A stretch of 64,000 bases of DNA from JACCTH01 sp035253825 (GCA_035253825.1 DATFBM010000044.1:42470-106469); one strand, 5' to 3'; counted from the stretch's first letter, positions 47,127 through 55,492 are shown. Notes: a model not told the origin generated them from the letters alone. Translations and numbers: made by a program.

Positions 47127-47940
47127 TCTTTTGATCGAAGCCTTACGACAAATCGATGCCTGGCCGGTGCCGAACGCGGCGGTGGCGGTAGTGGCACCCG
47201 ACGGTTTGGTAGGGCAGCGCGGGGACCTCTCGTACAGCGGTCCCTGGGCATCGGTGACGAAACTTTTCACCGCCTATGCGGTTCTGATGGCTATTCAGGA
47301 TGAGGAATTCAGCTTGGACGATCCCGCCGGCCCCGAGGGCGCCACGGTCCGCCATGTCCTCGCCCATGCCTCCGGCTTGCCTTTTGAAGGAGAGGTGGCC
47401 ATCGCCCGGCCGGGAACTCACCGCATCTACTCGAACGCTGGGTTCGACCTTTTGGGCAGGGTCATCAGCAAGAGGTGTGATCAACAGTTCGCCGACTATC
47501 TCCAGCTCCAGGTATTGGAGCCGCTCGGGATCGGCGCCGACCTCGTCGGGCGGCCATCCGAGGGGCTCGCGGGGGATCTGGGCGGACTGATCGCCTTTGC
47601 CAAAGAGCTCTTGGCGCCGTCGCTGGTTGATCCCGAGCTCTTCGGAGTAGCCACGACGGTGGCCTTTCCGGGGTTGAGCGGAACACTGCCCGGAATCGGT
47701 CGCTATGACCTCCTCGATTGGGGTTTGGGGTTCGAAATTCGCGACGGTAAAGAGCCCCATTGGACCGCACGCGAAAACTCACCCGAAACGTTTGGGCATT
47801 TTGGGGGAACGGGATCGTTCCTCTGGGTGGACCCCCGGCTAGGCCTCGCCATGTGCGGGTTGTCCGGGCGTCAGTTCGACAACTGGGCGATGACCGCTTG
47901 GCCAGCTCTAGCCGAGGCGGTCATCGCCGAGTTGGGTTAG
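47053..47940 (+). CDS. Serine hydrolase of the beta-lactamase / penicillin-binding fold
   Basis: 295 residues at the longest reading. Class C motifs are present: SVTK (SxxK) in ASVTKLFTAYAVL, YSNAG (YxN) and HFGGTGS in place of KTG. No signal peptide is visible, so it is probably a cytoplasmic esterase or amidase rather than a resistance enzyme. The start is uncertain: TTG 47053 overlaps the patatin gene, and TTG 47131 lies four bases after its stop; neither has a strong ribosome site. Confidence 0.82.
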   Translation: MASPQPGRSSNAISDLRRGFVNQLDLLIEALRQIDAWPVPNAAVAVVAPDGLVGQRGDLSYSGPWASVTKLFTAYAVLMAIQDEEFSLDDPAGPEGATVRHVLAHASGLPFEGEVAIARPGTHRIYSNAGFDLLGRVISKRCDQQFADYLQLQVLEPLGIGADLVGRPSEGLAGDLGGLIAFAKELLAPSLVDPELFGVATTVAFPGLSGTLPGIGRYDLLDWGLGFEIRDGKEPHWTARENSPETFGHFGGTGSFLWVDPRLGLAMCGLSGRQFDNWAMTAWPALAEAVIAELG

Positions 47941-47959
47941 TTACCGGTTGGGACCGGAG

Positions 47960-48232
47960 TCAGGCCACGCAGTCGGGATCGGCCTGAAACACCCCGGTGG
48001 GTAGACCGGTCTGCGTGTGCGCCTGGTGGATGGCGCCAACCATGATCAGGTCGAACCCCTGGGAGTGCGCGCTCGCCACCAGATTGATGTGGCAATGCGG
48101 ACCCGGGGCACTGTTGCCACCGTCTCGGTCCAGGGCATTGGCAACCCCGGTCGGCTGCGTCGCAGCCATTGCCGGCAGGGCTATTCCTAACAACAGGACC
48201 ACGAACAACGACATCACGACAAGACGTCGCAT
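47960..48232 (-). CDS. Small secreted protein of unknown function
   Basis: ATG 48232 is preceded by AAGGAG five bases away, so I prefer it to an in-frame start at 48292. The 90-residue product has a clear signal peptide (RRLVVMSLFVVLLLGIALPA, cleavage near AMA-A), leaving about 67 residues with His/Cys content (PHCHINLVASAH) and a Cys near the end. It converges on the serine hydrolase gene. No family recognised. Confidence 0.6.
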   Translation of the reverse strand: MRRLVVMSLFVVLLLGIALPAMAATQPTGVANALDRDGGNSAPGPHCHINLVASAHSQGFDLIMVGAIHQAHTQTGLPTGVFQADPDCVA

Positions 48233-48365
48233 GAGTCTCCTTCCACTCGCCTCGGAGCACAGTACGGCTCCGGCGGGCAAATAGGTTCCCAACTCCAGCG
48301 AACCGTGTCCAACAAAGTCTGCGTACTACGTGTCACGCAGTGCTGAGCAAGGAGGAGAAGTTCCG

Positions 48366-48803
48366 ATGGCAGAAAAAAGTCTCTACGAAAGGCTCGGTGG
48401 CGTCTTTGCGATCGCGGCGGTGGTCGACCATTTCAGCGACGCGATCGTCAAGAACCCGATAGTCGGTCAAGGCTCCAAGAATCCAGCTTTACGAGAGTGG
48501 CACACCCAACAACTAGACAGGTTGCCGGGATTGAAATTCATGCGAACCCTTTGGGTTTGCAACGTCGCCGGTGGCCCGTTCCAATATCAGGGAACCAGGC
48601 CCGGGCTAACACCTATAGGCCTGGAAGAGGCTCATCGCCGTCTCCGCATCACCCCCGAGGAATTTGATGAGGTCGCAGCCGAGCTAAGCCGGACCCTTGA
48701 CTTTGTAGGTGTTCCCCGCCAGGAGAAGGAAGAAGTGCTTGCGGCCTTCGCCGCTCACAAGGACGAGGTAACCGAAGGATCTCGCGCCATGGCCAGGGCC
48801 TGA
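48366..48803 (+). CDS. Truncated haemoglobin, group I-like
   Basis: ATG 48366 has AAGGAGGAG upstream. The 145-residue protein begins SLYERLGGVFAIAAVVDHF, the group I/II truncated globin start. The proximal haem His is in GLEEAHRRLRIT. The B10 position, usually Tyr in VDxFY, appears as Ser in VDHFSDAIV, and the region between B and F helices is longer than usual. Such proteins bind O2 or NO. Function here is inferred from the family only. Confidence 0.82.
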   Translation: MAEKSLYERLGGVFAIAAVVDHFSDAIVKNPIVGQGSKNPALREWHTQQLDRLPGLKFMRTLWVCNVAGGPFQYQGTRPGLTPIGLEEAHRRLRITPEEFDEVAAELSRTLDFVGVPRQEKEEVLAAFAAHKDEVTEGSRAMARA

Positions 48804-48878
48804 TTACCGAGGCGCTCCCACCCGACTGACTCTGGTGGGCGATACGATCGACGTAGGTGCTGGCCGACGCGCGGCCGC

Positions 48879-49016
48879 TCACCGGTGGCCAGAGTGCGTT
48901 AGCGGCGGTAGCAAGTCGAGGCTCCCCTGAGCGGCGGGGGTATACAGCAGGAGCGTGAAGCCCTGGTGATCGACCAGATAGGACCAGCCCCCCGGCCACC
49001 ACTCCACCACGACCAC
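48879..49016 (-). CDS. Possible small ORF (45 codons)
   Basis: A GTG-started frame four bases after the SGNH gene stop encodes 45 residues rich in Trp and hydrophobics (VVVEWWPGGWSYLVDHQG and FTLLLYTPAAQGSLDL). The composition looks protein-like and the spacing suits coupling, but there is no recognisable family and no strong ribosome site. It may be a fragment of a decayed gene. The rest of the gap to 48804 shows nothing I can name. Confidence 0.25.
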   Translation of the reverse strand: MVVVEWWPGGWSYLVDHQGFTLLLYTPAAQGSLDLLPPLTHSGHR

Positions 49017-49019
49017 AGC

Positions 49020-49934
49020 CTAGGGCTGGAGCTGCTCTAATCCTATGTCGGCGAGAATTCTGGCAACGGTGATGTGGCCCACCCGATTGAGATGGGTGTA
49101 GTCAGGTGCCAAGTAATCCTCTGCGGCTGCTCGGCCATCGCTGCCGTTAAACACGTGATACACGTCTGCACACGCCGCACCGTGAGAAGACGCCTCCTCG
49201 CACTCGATCTCGACGAAAAGATCGTTGCCATACACGGTCGGCTCAACGGCGTCCGGCGAGTCCCAGCTTGCGTCGACTGTGTTGCCAATCGTCGAGTTGT
49301 AGACCGTGACGACACGGACCGCAGTTGGTTTCCCGGCCCGTAGCGCGTCGATCTCAGCCAGCACGAGGTCGAGAAACCCCCGGTGGTCTTCTGCTACCTC
49401 CGTCATGCATTCTCTGGTTAAGCCGCTCCAGTTGACGATTGGAAAATCGGGCGCCACTCCACATGGGTCGTCAAAGCGGTTCCATGGTGTGTCGTTGTAT
49501 CCGATATCGACTACCACGATGTCCGCTTCGCTGATCGCTTCTCGCATCGCATCCCATTCGCGCAAATCATTGAGAAGCTTCTCTGTCTCGATTGGCTGAT
49601 CCGCGTGGATGGTCTGGTTTAAGAAACGGTATTCGATGTCAACCGGTCGACCGAGCTGAATCTCTACGAACTCGGCGAAGATATTCACTAGTGACTCAGT
49701 GCAATCGCTGCAACCTTGCGTGGTCGCCAGCGAAATGCCGATTGGAACCAGCAAGAGGGGCTGTTCCTCTGAAGGAGACTCTGAGACCGGAGATGTCGTC
49801 TCACCCGCCTCCAGCGAAGTCACAGGAGTCGACTGCTCAACGCTGATCCCGCTCGAAATCGAGCCATCGCTCTCGTCTGCAAACGCACAAGCTGAAATCA
49901 CCAAAAACGCCAATGCGAGTACTGAACGCTTCAT
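49020..49934 (-). CDS. SGNH/GDSL hydrolase-like lipoprotein
   Basis: I use ATG 49934 (MKRSVLALAFLVISACAFADE), which gives a lipoprotein signal with Cys at about residue 16; the longer frame to 50072 adds an unconserved segment. The 304-residue product has an acidic Ser/Thr linker, then SGNH blocks: IGISLATTQG (block I, Ser present but GDS altered), DIVVVDIGYND (block III GxND) and APDYTHLNRVGH (block V DxxH). It is probably an exported esterase or acetylhydrolase acting at the cell surface. Substrate unknown. Confidence 0.72.
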   Translation of the reverse strand: MKRSVLALAFLVISACAFADESDGSISSGISVEQSTPVTSLEAGETTSPVSESPSEEQPLLLVPIGISLATTQGCSDCTESLVNIFAEFVEIQLGRPVDIEYRFLNQTIHADQPIETEKLLNDLREWDAMREAISEADIVVVDIGYNDTPWNRFDDPCGVAPDFPIVNWSGLTRECMTEVAEDHRGFLDLVLAEIDALRAGKPTAVRVVTVYNSTIGNTVDASWDSPDAVEPTVYGNDLFVEIECEEASSHGAACADVYHVFNGSDGRAAAEDYLAPDYTHLNRVGHITVARILADIGLEQLQP

Positions 49935-50097
49935 GGTGACTTCATCGTCGACTCTTCCTGATAAGGCTAGATCTGGGGGACGGGTCCTGCCCGAGTATCG
50001 GGATTCGGCGTCAGCGTTTGCGGGTCGCGAACCATTTTTCAGTCGCCAACTCCCTATCGCGTAATCGAACAAGCAAGAGGCATAACGAGCGTGAGGG

Positions 50098-50169
50098 TGG
50101 GCGCTACTGGGATCGAACCAGTGACCTCTGCCGTGTGAAGGCAGCGCTCTACCGCTGAGCCAAGCGCCC
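50098..50169 (-). tRNA. tRNA-Val (anticodon CAC)
   Basis: A cloverleaf reads on the minus strand from GGGCGCTTGGCTCAGCGG. The acceptor GGGCGCT pairs with AGCGCCC. The anticodon arm is CTGCC-TTCACAC-GGCAG, giving anticodon CAC. The T arm contains GGTTCGATCC. Discriminator A. No complete CCA is encoded (ACCC follows). Confidence 0.95.
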
Positions 50170-50205
50170 GGAATCGGGCAATGCTAATGAGGCAGGATCA
50201 CCTGT

Positions 50206-50568
50206 TTGTATGGGCTCGTGAACCGCAAACGCTTCGAGCTCGAGGTGGATCAAGTAATCGAGAGCTTGCCCGATTGGGTCATAGACCGAGTCGACAACCT
50301 TGTAATCGTCGTGAAAGAGCGCCCCACCCCTGAACAGGATCCACAGGGCGAATTGCTGGGGATTTACGAGGGGATTTCATTACGGGACCGGTCGGCCGAT
50401 TACTGGGGCGTGGGCCCGGACCAAATCACGATTTTTCGGCAACCCCACTTGGACCTAGGCCTGGATGAAAGAGAATTATCCGAGGAGATAAGGCGAACCG
50501 TCTTGCATGAGATCGGCCATTACCTGGGCATCGACGACGCCCGGCTACACGAACTTGGGTGGGATTGA
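50206..50568 (+). CDS. Zincin-like metallopeptidase family protein
   Basis: A 120-residue protein with HEIGH (HExxH) in TVLHEIGHYLGIDDARLHEL near the C-terminus. FELEVDQVIESLPDWVIDRV at the N-terminus, LLGIYEGISLRDRS and PDQITIFRQPHLD complete the pattern of the small minimal-zincin family. The residues needed for zinc binding are present, but the physiological substrate of this family is unknown. TTG 50206 is the first start; GTG 50218 is an alternative. It converges on the next gene with no gap. Confidence 0.8.
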   Translation: MYGLVNRKRFELEVDQVIESLPDWVIDRVDNLVIVVKERPTPEQDPQGELLGIYEGISLRDRSADYWGVGPDQITIFRQPHLDLGLDERELSEEIRRTVLHEIGHYLGIDDARLHELGWD

Positions 50569-50964
50569 CTAACCCCGACGAGTTCGCGCTATCCCAGCCT
50601 TTTTGAGCGTCGCCGCCGGAACTCCCGCACCCCGCCACGCCGCATAGGAAATCCCCTTCCGGTCGGCATAAGCCTTGGCCACTTTGGTGAACTCTTGTTC
50701 CAGTGAGTCGATATCGCTTGTATCAGACAGGGACATAAGAGAGCCCTCGGCCTCGATCCGACTCTGATGCAGATCAACTCTTCTTAACGGATCCCGCTCC
50801 TCTTTCAGGCGAGCATCTATCGACGCCAATTTCTTTTCAACGCTGTCTTTTGTGACGGGTCGCCCTGGTTTCCGGGCAGCCAATGCCTCGAGATATGCCT
50901 TGATCGCTTTGGCTTCCTTGCGGCCTTGGACGAGGGCCGCCTTGTGCTCGGCCGACATCGCCAT
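50569..50964 (-). CDS. Conserved actinobacterial hypothetical protein
   Basis: 131 residues, helical and charged, with a likely coiled coil at about 40-85. The C-terminal FTKVAKAYADRKGISYAAWR followed by GVPAATLKKAGI resembles a small helical module recurring in actinobacterial proteins of unknown function. It is basic, so nucleic-acid binding is possible but unproven. Confidence 0.6.
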   Translation of the reverse strand: MAMSAEHKAALVQGRKEAKAIKAYLEALAARKPGRPVTKDSVEKKLASIDARLKEERDPLRRVDLHQSRIEAEGSLMSLSDTSDIDSLEQEFTKVAKAYADRKGISYAAWRGAGVPAATLKKAGIARTRRG

Positions 50965-51129
50965 CTAATCCTGCCTCCTGTCCGATAACTCGCTTATTCA
51001 TCTTGCCATGAAAGTGAAATAGCTGCCGATTACGCCCGGCTCTCAATTGAGATAACGCTCAGAATTCTTCTTTCAAAATTCGGGAACAAGAGGGTAGGAA
51101 TTGTCCCCTTCGTCCTGTATGATTCGAAC

Positions 51130-52383
51130 ATGGGTTCGAGTGGGAAGATGGACTCACATCGGATTGAGCACCTGGCGGAGCTGGGCCCGGGACCAGAGAT
51201 GGCAGCCCTCTTGGCGACCATTTCTAAGGCGAATCTGACGGCGGCCGACCGGGTTCATTTGATGCAGGCCCATCAGCGAATGGTGTCCTACTACCAGGCC
51301 GAGATGTATTCGGACATAGTGGCGATCTGGCAGCACGACCAAGGCGAGGACTTGGGCGAACAATTCGCATTCGTCGTTTCTGAACTGAGGGCCGCCCTTC
51401 GTCTCACCCGACGGGCTGCCGAAATCGAACTGGGAACGGCCATTGACCTCTTCGAGCGCACTCCCCTGTTAGGAGCTTCATTACGTGGTGGGGAAATCGA
51501 CCTTAGACGGGCAAGAGTTTTCGGATTTGGTACTGCCCATTTGCCCGATGACGTCCGACAACTCCTCATCGAGCAGACCATCAGCACGGCTCGAAACCTC
51601 ACAGGAGGACAGCTCCAGGCATTGCTGAGAAAGCTCTGCATCAAGGTCGATCCGAACGAGGCCCACCGTAGGTACGAAGGCCTAGTAGCCGACCGCCGGG
51701 TGATAGCCCAACCTGATCCCGACGGCACCGCCTCGCTAATGGGACTCGATTTGCCGCCCGAGCGAGTGCAAGCCGCCATGGACCACATCACTTCTTTGGC
51801 GAAGAGTTACACCGGCGTAGAGGACAGCCGATCCATCGATCAACTGCGAGCCGACATCTTCTTGGACCTACTCGCTGGTCATCCTCTGGCCGAGGGAGCA
51901 AAGGGCAAGGGCCTGGTTGACATTCATGTCGACCTGGCAACTCTCGCGGAGCTGGCAAACGATCCCCCCGAACTTGGTGGTTACGGACCGGTCGTCGCTG
52001 ATATCGCCCGTCAGGTCGCCGAGAGCCAACCGGAAGCACAGTGGCGATACGTGGTTACCGACCCCAGGGATGGAGAAATCGTCGCCGAAGGAACCACCCG
52101 ACGTCGGCCGCTCGCTTCCCAGCGACGGCAGGTCGAGAACAGGAACCCTCGCTGCATCTTTCCGGGCTGCCGGATGCCAGCCAGCCAGTGCGACATCGAT
52201 CACCGGAGGCGTTGGGTCGAAGTAAAGGAAACCAGGACCGAGAATTTGGTCCCCTTGTGTCGGCATGATCACTGGGTGCGGCATCAGGCGGGTTGGGAAC
52301 ACGAACCCCTGCCCGGCGGCGATCATCTGTGGAAGAGTCCCCTCGGGCTGCAGTACACCACCAGTGGCCGTCTACCTCCCTAA
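51130..52383 (+). CDS. HNH endonuclease / DUF222 protein (13E12-repeat-like)
   Basis: 417 residues. The N-terminal two-thirds is the helical DUF222 region (ALRLTRRAAEIELGTAIDL, GEIDLRRARVFGFGTAHLP). The C-terminal HNH motif has CIFPGCRMPASQCDIDHRRR, NLVPLCRHDHWVRHQAGW, with CxxxC, DIDH and HxxH-type ligands intact. Such genes are multi-copy in actinobacteria and often behave as mobile or accessory loci, though no target is known. An ATG six codons downstream is an alternative start. Confidence 0.85.
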   Translation: MGSSGKMDSHRIEHLAELGPGPEMAALLATISKANLTAADRVHLMQAHQRMVSYYQAEMYSDIVAIWQHDQGEDLGEQFAFVVSELRAALRLTRRAAEIELGTAIDLFERTPLLGASLRGGEIDLRRARVFGFGTAHLPDDVRQLLIEQTISTARNLTGGQLQALLRKLCIKVDPNEAHRRYEGLVADRRVIAQPDPDGTASLMGLDLPPERVQAAMDHITSLAKSYTGVEDSRSIDQLRADIFLDLLAGHPLAEGAKGKGLVDIHVDLATLAELANDPPELGGYGPVVADIARQVAESQPEAQWRYVVTDPRDGEIVAEGTTRRRPLASQRRQVENRNPRCIFPGCRMPASQCDIDHRRRWVEVKETRTENLVPLCRHDHWVRHQAGWEHEPLPGGDHLWKSPLGLQYTTSGRLPP

Positions 52384-52418
52384 TCACCTATCTATTGTCA
52401 AGGGCACAGGAGAGACCA

Positions 52419-52793
52419 ATGGACCCTATAAAAGTCGTTCGGGCCGAGGAGAGGGTCGTTTCCGAGGCGGACGCCACCTCTGGGATGGTTAGAGAGGAAG
52501 CATTTTCCGCGGAAGGGGTTTGGGCAGGTTTGGTTCGAACCGCCCCACTTAGACCGTCAGGATGGCATCACCACGGTGACTACGACACCTACGTCTATGT
52601 GACGTCTGGCAAATTGCTCTTTGAATTCGGGGCCGATGGAGCTGACGTGGTGGAGGCGGGCCCGGGCGACTTCGTCCACGTACCGAAGCACGTGGTCCAT
52701 AGGGAGTCGAACCCTTCTTCTGAACCGGGAATCGTGTCATTGGTACGTACAGGAAGCGGGCCACCGGTAATCAACGTCGACGGTCCGAGTTAG
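52419..52793 (+). CDS. Cupin-domain protein
   Basis: ATG 52419 is preceded by AGGAG six bases away, which decides the start. The 124-residue single-cupin barrel has motif 1 GWHHHGDYDTYVYVTSG with three clustered His and motif 2 PGDFVHVPKHVVHRE, so a metal site is probable. Single cupins range from dioxygenases to sensors; the function is not defined. Confidence 0.8.
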   Translation: MDPIKVVRAEERVVSEADATSGMVREEAFSAEGVWAGLVRTAPLRPSGWHHHGDYDTYVYVTSGKLLFEFGADGADVVEAGPGDFVHVPKHVVHRESNPSSEPGIVSLVRTGSGPPVINVDGPS

Positions 52794-52822
52794 CCACGCA
52801 GGGATCTCCCGCGACCCAATCG

Positions 52823-53068
52823 CTATTCGACTAGACGGTTCTCGGTTCTCTCGATCCAGACAAGAAAGGGCTCAGCCTTCCCTTTGAGGTCGAGGTAGCG
52901 CCGTTCAAGGGTTGAAGTATCGACGCCCGTCGCTGTCGCGACCGCATCGCTCATCGCTAGCTCTCCCCCAAGGGCGGCCGAACCAAGCCGAGCCGTGGTA
53001 ATTGGGGACATCGCCAAGCACGGTGGGGTCGTACGAGCCAGGCCTACCGACGACTCCCGCAAAGCCAA
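52823..53068 (-). pseudogene. Remnant of a class III nucleotide cyclase C-terminus
   Basis: The frame reads SPITTARLGSAALGGELAMSD and then LERRYLDLKGKAEPFLVW, which matches the end of adenylate/guanylate cyclase catalytic domains (AARL...G.EL..SD...LKG...P..VW). The catalytic part is missing and no proper start exists (TTG at 53068). It lies directly downstream of a second cyclase gene whose own end is complete, so it is not that gene's tail. Best read as a leftover of a duplicated or deleted cyclase. Confidence 0.5.
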
Positions 53069-53074
53069 CGCGAA

Positions 53075-54340
53075 TTACGCCGAGAGCTGCGACTCGGCGC
53101 GGCAGGCTCGTACCGCGTACGCGGTTGTGATGGAGCTGAGGCCCTTCAGCTCCAAGCCGGTGATCTCTCCCGCGTCGACCCAGTCATCCAACTCGGCCAT
53201 CACGCGCTGGCTTATCAGAATCTCGCCTGCCTTGGCGACCGCTGACAATCGATACGCCAGGATGACCGACGGGCCGATTGCTGCGTAGTCGTAGCGGCTT
53301 TCGAAGCCGATGCGACCGACGGTGGCGTAGCCCGCAGCGACCCCGATCCCGAGGCCGAGCTCGTAGCCGCGCTTGCGCCATTCGCCCGCGAGGCCGGCGA
53401 ACCGATCCCGCATCGCGCAGGCCGTGCGAATCGCGGCAAGCTCATGGTTTTCCACCGGAGCCGGATCGTTGAAGAAGACCATGAGGCCGTCTCCTGCGAA
53501 GTGCTCTACTGTGCCGCCGTTCGCGATGGCCAGCTCGCCTACGGATGCGTGATACTGGCGGAGGACCCCAAGCACCTCCTCGGGATCGGCCCGTTCAGAA
53601 AATGACGTGAAACCCCTCAGGTCGGCGAACAACGATGTGATCTCCTGCCGATGACCAGCCAAGAGCCGCTCTCCCTCGGGCGATGAGAGCAGCTCGGCTG
53701 CCTGCGGCGCGTACCTTGCCAGCTCAGTTCGCTGCCGTTCCACGGTCTGGAAAAGTTGGGCGAGCCGGATGGCTATGGCGGCCTGGTCTGCGAAGTGCTC
53801 GACGAGACCGACCTCACGCTCGGAGAACGGCCTGACTTGTTTTCGCGCGGCGGCGATGACGCCGATCACCTCGTCGTCATACCTAATCGGGACCCCAAGG
53901 TCGGTCCGGAAGCCGCCCAGCTGCTGGACCTCAGGCATGACGAACGCGGGATCGTCGAGGACGTCCTCAACATGGCTGACAACGGCATCGCGGAGTGCCC
54001 GGGAGACGACCGATCCATCGCCCGGCTCGTAGATCAGGCCGGAGACAAGGTGCTCGAACTCGGCCGAAAAACCCGTAAAGGCGGACATCCGGTAGACCGC
54101 GCCGTCACGTACGGCGATGTTCGCCGCGTCGGCCTGGCAGAGCAGCGCGGCCTCCTCGACAACGGATTGGAGGACATCCCGAAGCTTGAAGTCCGAGCGC
54201 CCGAGAGACGCGAGCGTCCGGCCGAGGGCCGCCAGCGCGAAGTCGTCCGTATCGCTGATCGTTATGGTCGATCTTCCATGTGCGTTCTCGAGGGGAGCGT
54301 ACCCGACGCCCGAACCGCCGGAAGTCGTCAGGATCGTCAG
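53075..54340 (-). CDS. GAF domain plus class III adenylate/guanylate cyclase
   Basis: A GAF sensor domain (DVLQSVVEEAALLCQADAAN through FRTDLGVPIRYDDEVIGV) is followed by a short linker and a cyclase domain with SLFADLRGFTSFSERADPEE (metal Asp), EHFAGDGLMVFFND (second Asp) and IGVAAGYATVGRIG. The first ATG is 54088, but conserved GAF residues clearly continue upstream to about 54270. An in-frame TGA at 54359-54361 bounds the frame, and no ATG, GTG or TTG occurs between. CTG 54340, with AGGG upstream, is a tentative start. The gene may instead be 5'-truncated. Confidence 0.72.
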   Translation of the reverse strand: MTILTTSGGSGVGYAPLENAHGRSTITISDTDDFALAALGRTLASLGRSDFKLRDVLQSVVEEAALLCQADAANIAVRDGAVYRMSAFTGFSAEFEHLVSGLIYEPGDGSVVSRALRDAVVSHVEDVLDDPAFVMPEVQQLGGFRTDLGVPIRYDDEVIGVIAAARKQVRPFSEREVGLVEHFADQAAIAIRLAQLFQTVERQRTELARYAPQAAELLSSPEGERLLAGHRQEITSLFADLRGFTSFSERADPEEVLGVLRQYHASVGELAIANGGTVEHFAGDGLMVFFNDPAPVENHELAAIRTACAMRDRFAGLAGEWRKRGYELGLGIGVAAGYATVGRIGFESRYDYAAIGPSVILAYRLSAVAKAGEILISQRVMAELDDWVDAGEITGLELKGLSSITTAYAVRACRAESQLSA

Positions 54341-54415
54341 GTCCGAGACCCTGCGTCGTCAATCGATAAGGACCCGAGGTCCCCAGTTCAATCGACGTTT
54401 AGTTTGCCCGTCGCC

Positions 54416-54958
54416 CTAGGTGGCAGGGCTCGTAACCGGCTTACGCATCCGAGTGATCGGGACAGGAGCGCCGCCCGAGGCATCCTCGAGTTCCTCCACG
54501 GGCAGGAAGCCGACCGCTTCGTAAAGGGGTCGGCCTGAGCGAGTCGCCATGAGCTCAAGAGTGGTGAAACCCTCGGTGGCGGCGGCCGCCTCGCAAGTCT
54601 CGAGCACTAGACGACCGACTCCGCGTCGGGCGAAGTCGGGATGGGTGTACATGGCTCTGATCCGCGCCGGGTCGGTGGTGGGATCGAGCAGAGCGAAATC
54701 GCGACCAGCCGAGTGATCGCCGCCATAGAGCGTGGCTCTTCGGCTCCAGCCACCACAGCCTGCGACCACCCCGTCAATCTCGACCACAAAGTAGGTACCG
54801 TCGTCAATCAGCTGCCGATCGATTCCCATGATTGCCTTGCTCGACTCGATCTGAGCCTGGTCGAGATATCCCTTCTGCAGGTCCACAATGGCAGCCTCCA
54901 TCAAGGGAACGAGGACGGCCACGTCGTCTGCGGTGGCCTGTCTAATAACCATCGTCAC
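54416..54958 (-). CDS. GNAT family N-acetyltransferase
   Basis: 180 residues of single GNAT fold. IRQATADDVAVLVPLMEAAI starts the fold, FVVEIDGVVAGCGGW is the core strand, and the acetyl-CoA loop lies in MYTHPDFARRGVGRLVLETC, followed by LMATRSGRPLYEAVGF. The substrate is unknown. The downstream cyclase begins within about 60 bases. Confidence 0.85.
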   Translation of the reverse strand: MTMVIRQATADDVAVLVPLMEAAIVDLQKGYLDQAQIESSKAIMGIDRQLIDDGTYFVVEIDGVVAGCGGWSRRATLYGGDHSAGRDFALLDPTTDPARIRAMYTHPDFARRGVGRLVLETCEAAAATEGFTTLELMATRSGRPLYEAVGFLPVEELEDASGGAPVPITRMRKPVTSPAT

Positions 54959-55055
54959 CAGTCTCGCCTCCCAGGGCGCTTCAGGGGGTTAAACGACAAC
55001 AACGAAGGGCCGGATAGTACAGGGGCCAGCGAACCGCTCCGATTCCCAATGGTGA

Positions 55056-55432
55056 GTCGATCCGCCAAGAACCTGGGCCTCGATCCGAACCGTAGCCCTT
55101 CATTCGTTTCTGACTGATGAGCTTCCGCCTTTGGGGAAGCCGGACGAGTTGGTATTCACCGCGCCCGAAGGTGGGCCGATCCGCCCAACTGAGTGGCGGC
55201 GACGTTTTGGGCGCCGGCAGTCAAGGCCCGAGGCCTCGAAGGCGTCACCTTCCACGTTCTGCGACACTCTCAAGGGGCGCTGTTGGTGGAGCAGGGCGAG
55301 CACCCCTTAGTTGTGGCCCGCCGGCTAGGTCACACCAGCGTTAGGACGGTCTTGGACGTCTACGGGCACGTGTTCGAGAACATCGACTCCGAAGCCGCTG
55401 GTTGCCTCGATGTGACTTTCTGCCGCTTCTGA
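55056..55432 (+). pseudogene. Frameshifted remnant of a tyrosine recombinase (integrase)
   Basis: From about 55056 one frame reads PRTWASIRTVALHSFL, then PDELVFTAPEGGPIRPTEW ending RRRF. It continues one frame over as WAPAVKARGLEGVTFHVLRH. A single missing T in the run at 55205-55208 explains the break. The second part has HVLRHSQGALL (H-x-x-R), RRLGHTSVRT and the catalytic Tyr in DVYGHVFEN. The N-terminal half including the first catalytic Arg is absent, and a stop lies just upstream. It faces the 3' end of tRNA-Val(GAC) about 90 bases away. Confidence 0.75.
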
Positions 55433-55492
55433 GCGGACTGTGTGCGGACCAACACGGTATCGAGGCTCGATGACAAGAAGGCCGAAGAAGCC

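Noticed and set aside
53756..54538. Plus-strand open frame of 260 codons over the cyclase
   Set aside because: Antisense to the GAF-cyclase and GNAT genes; no family features.
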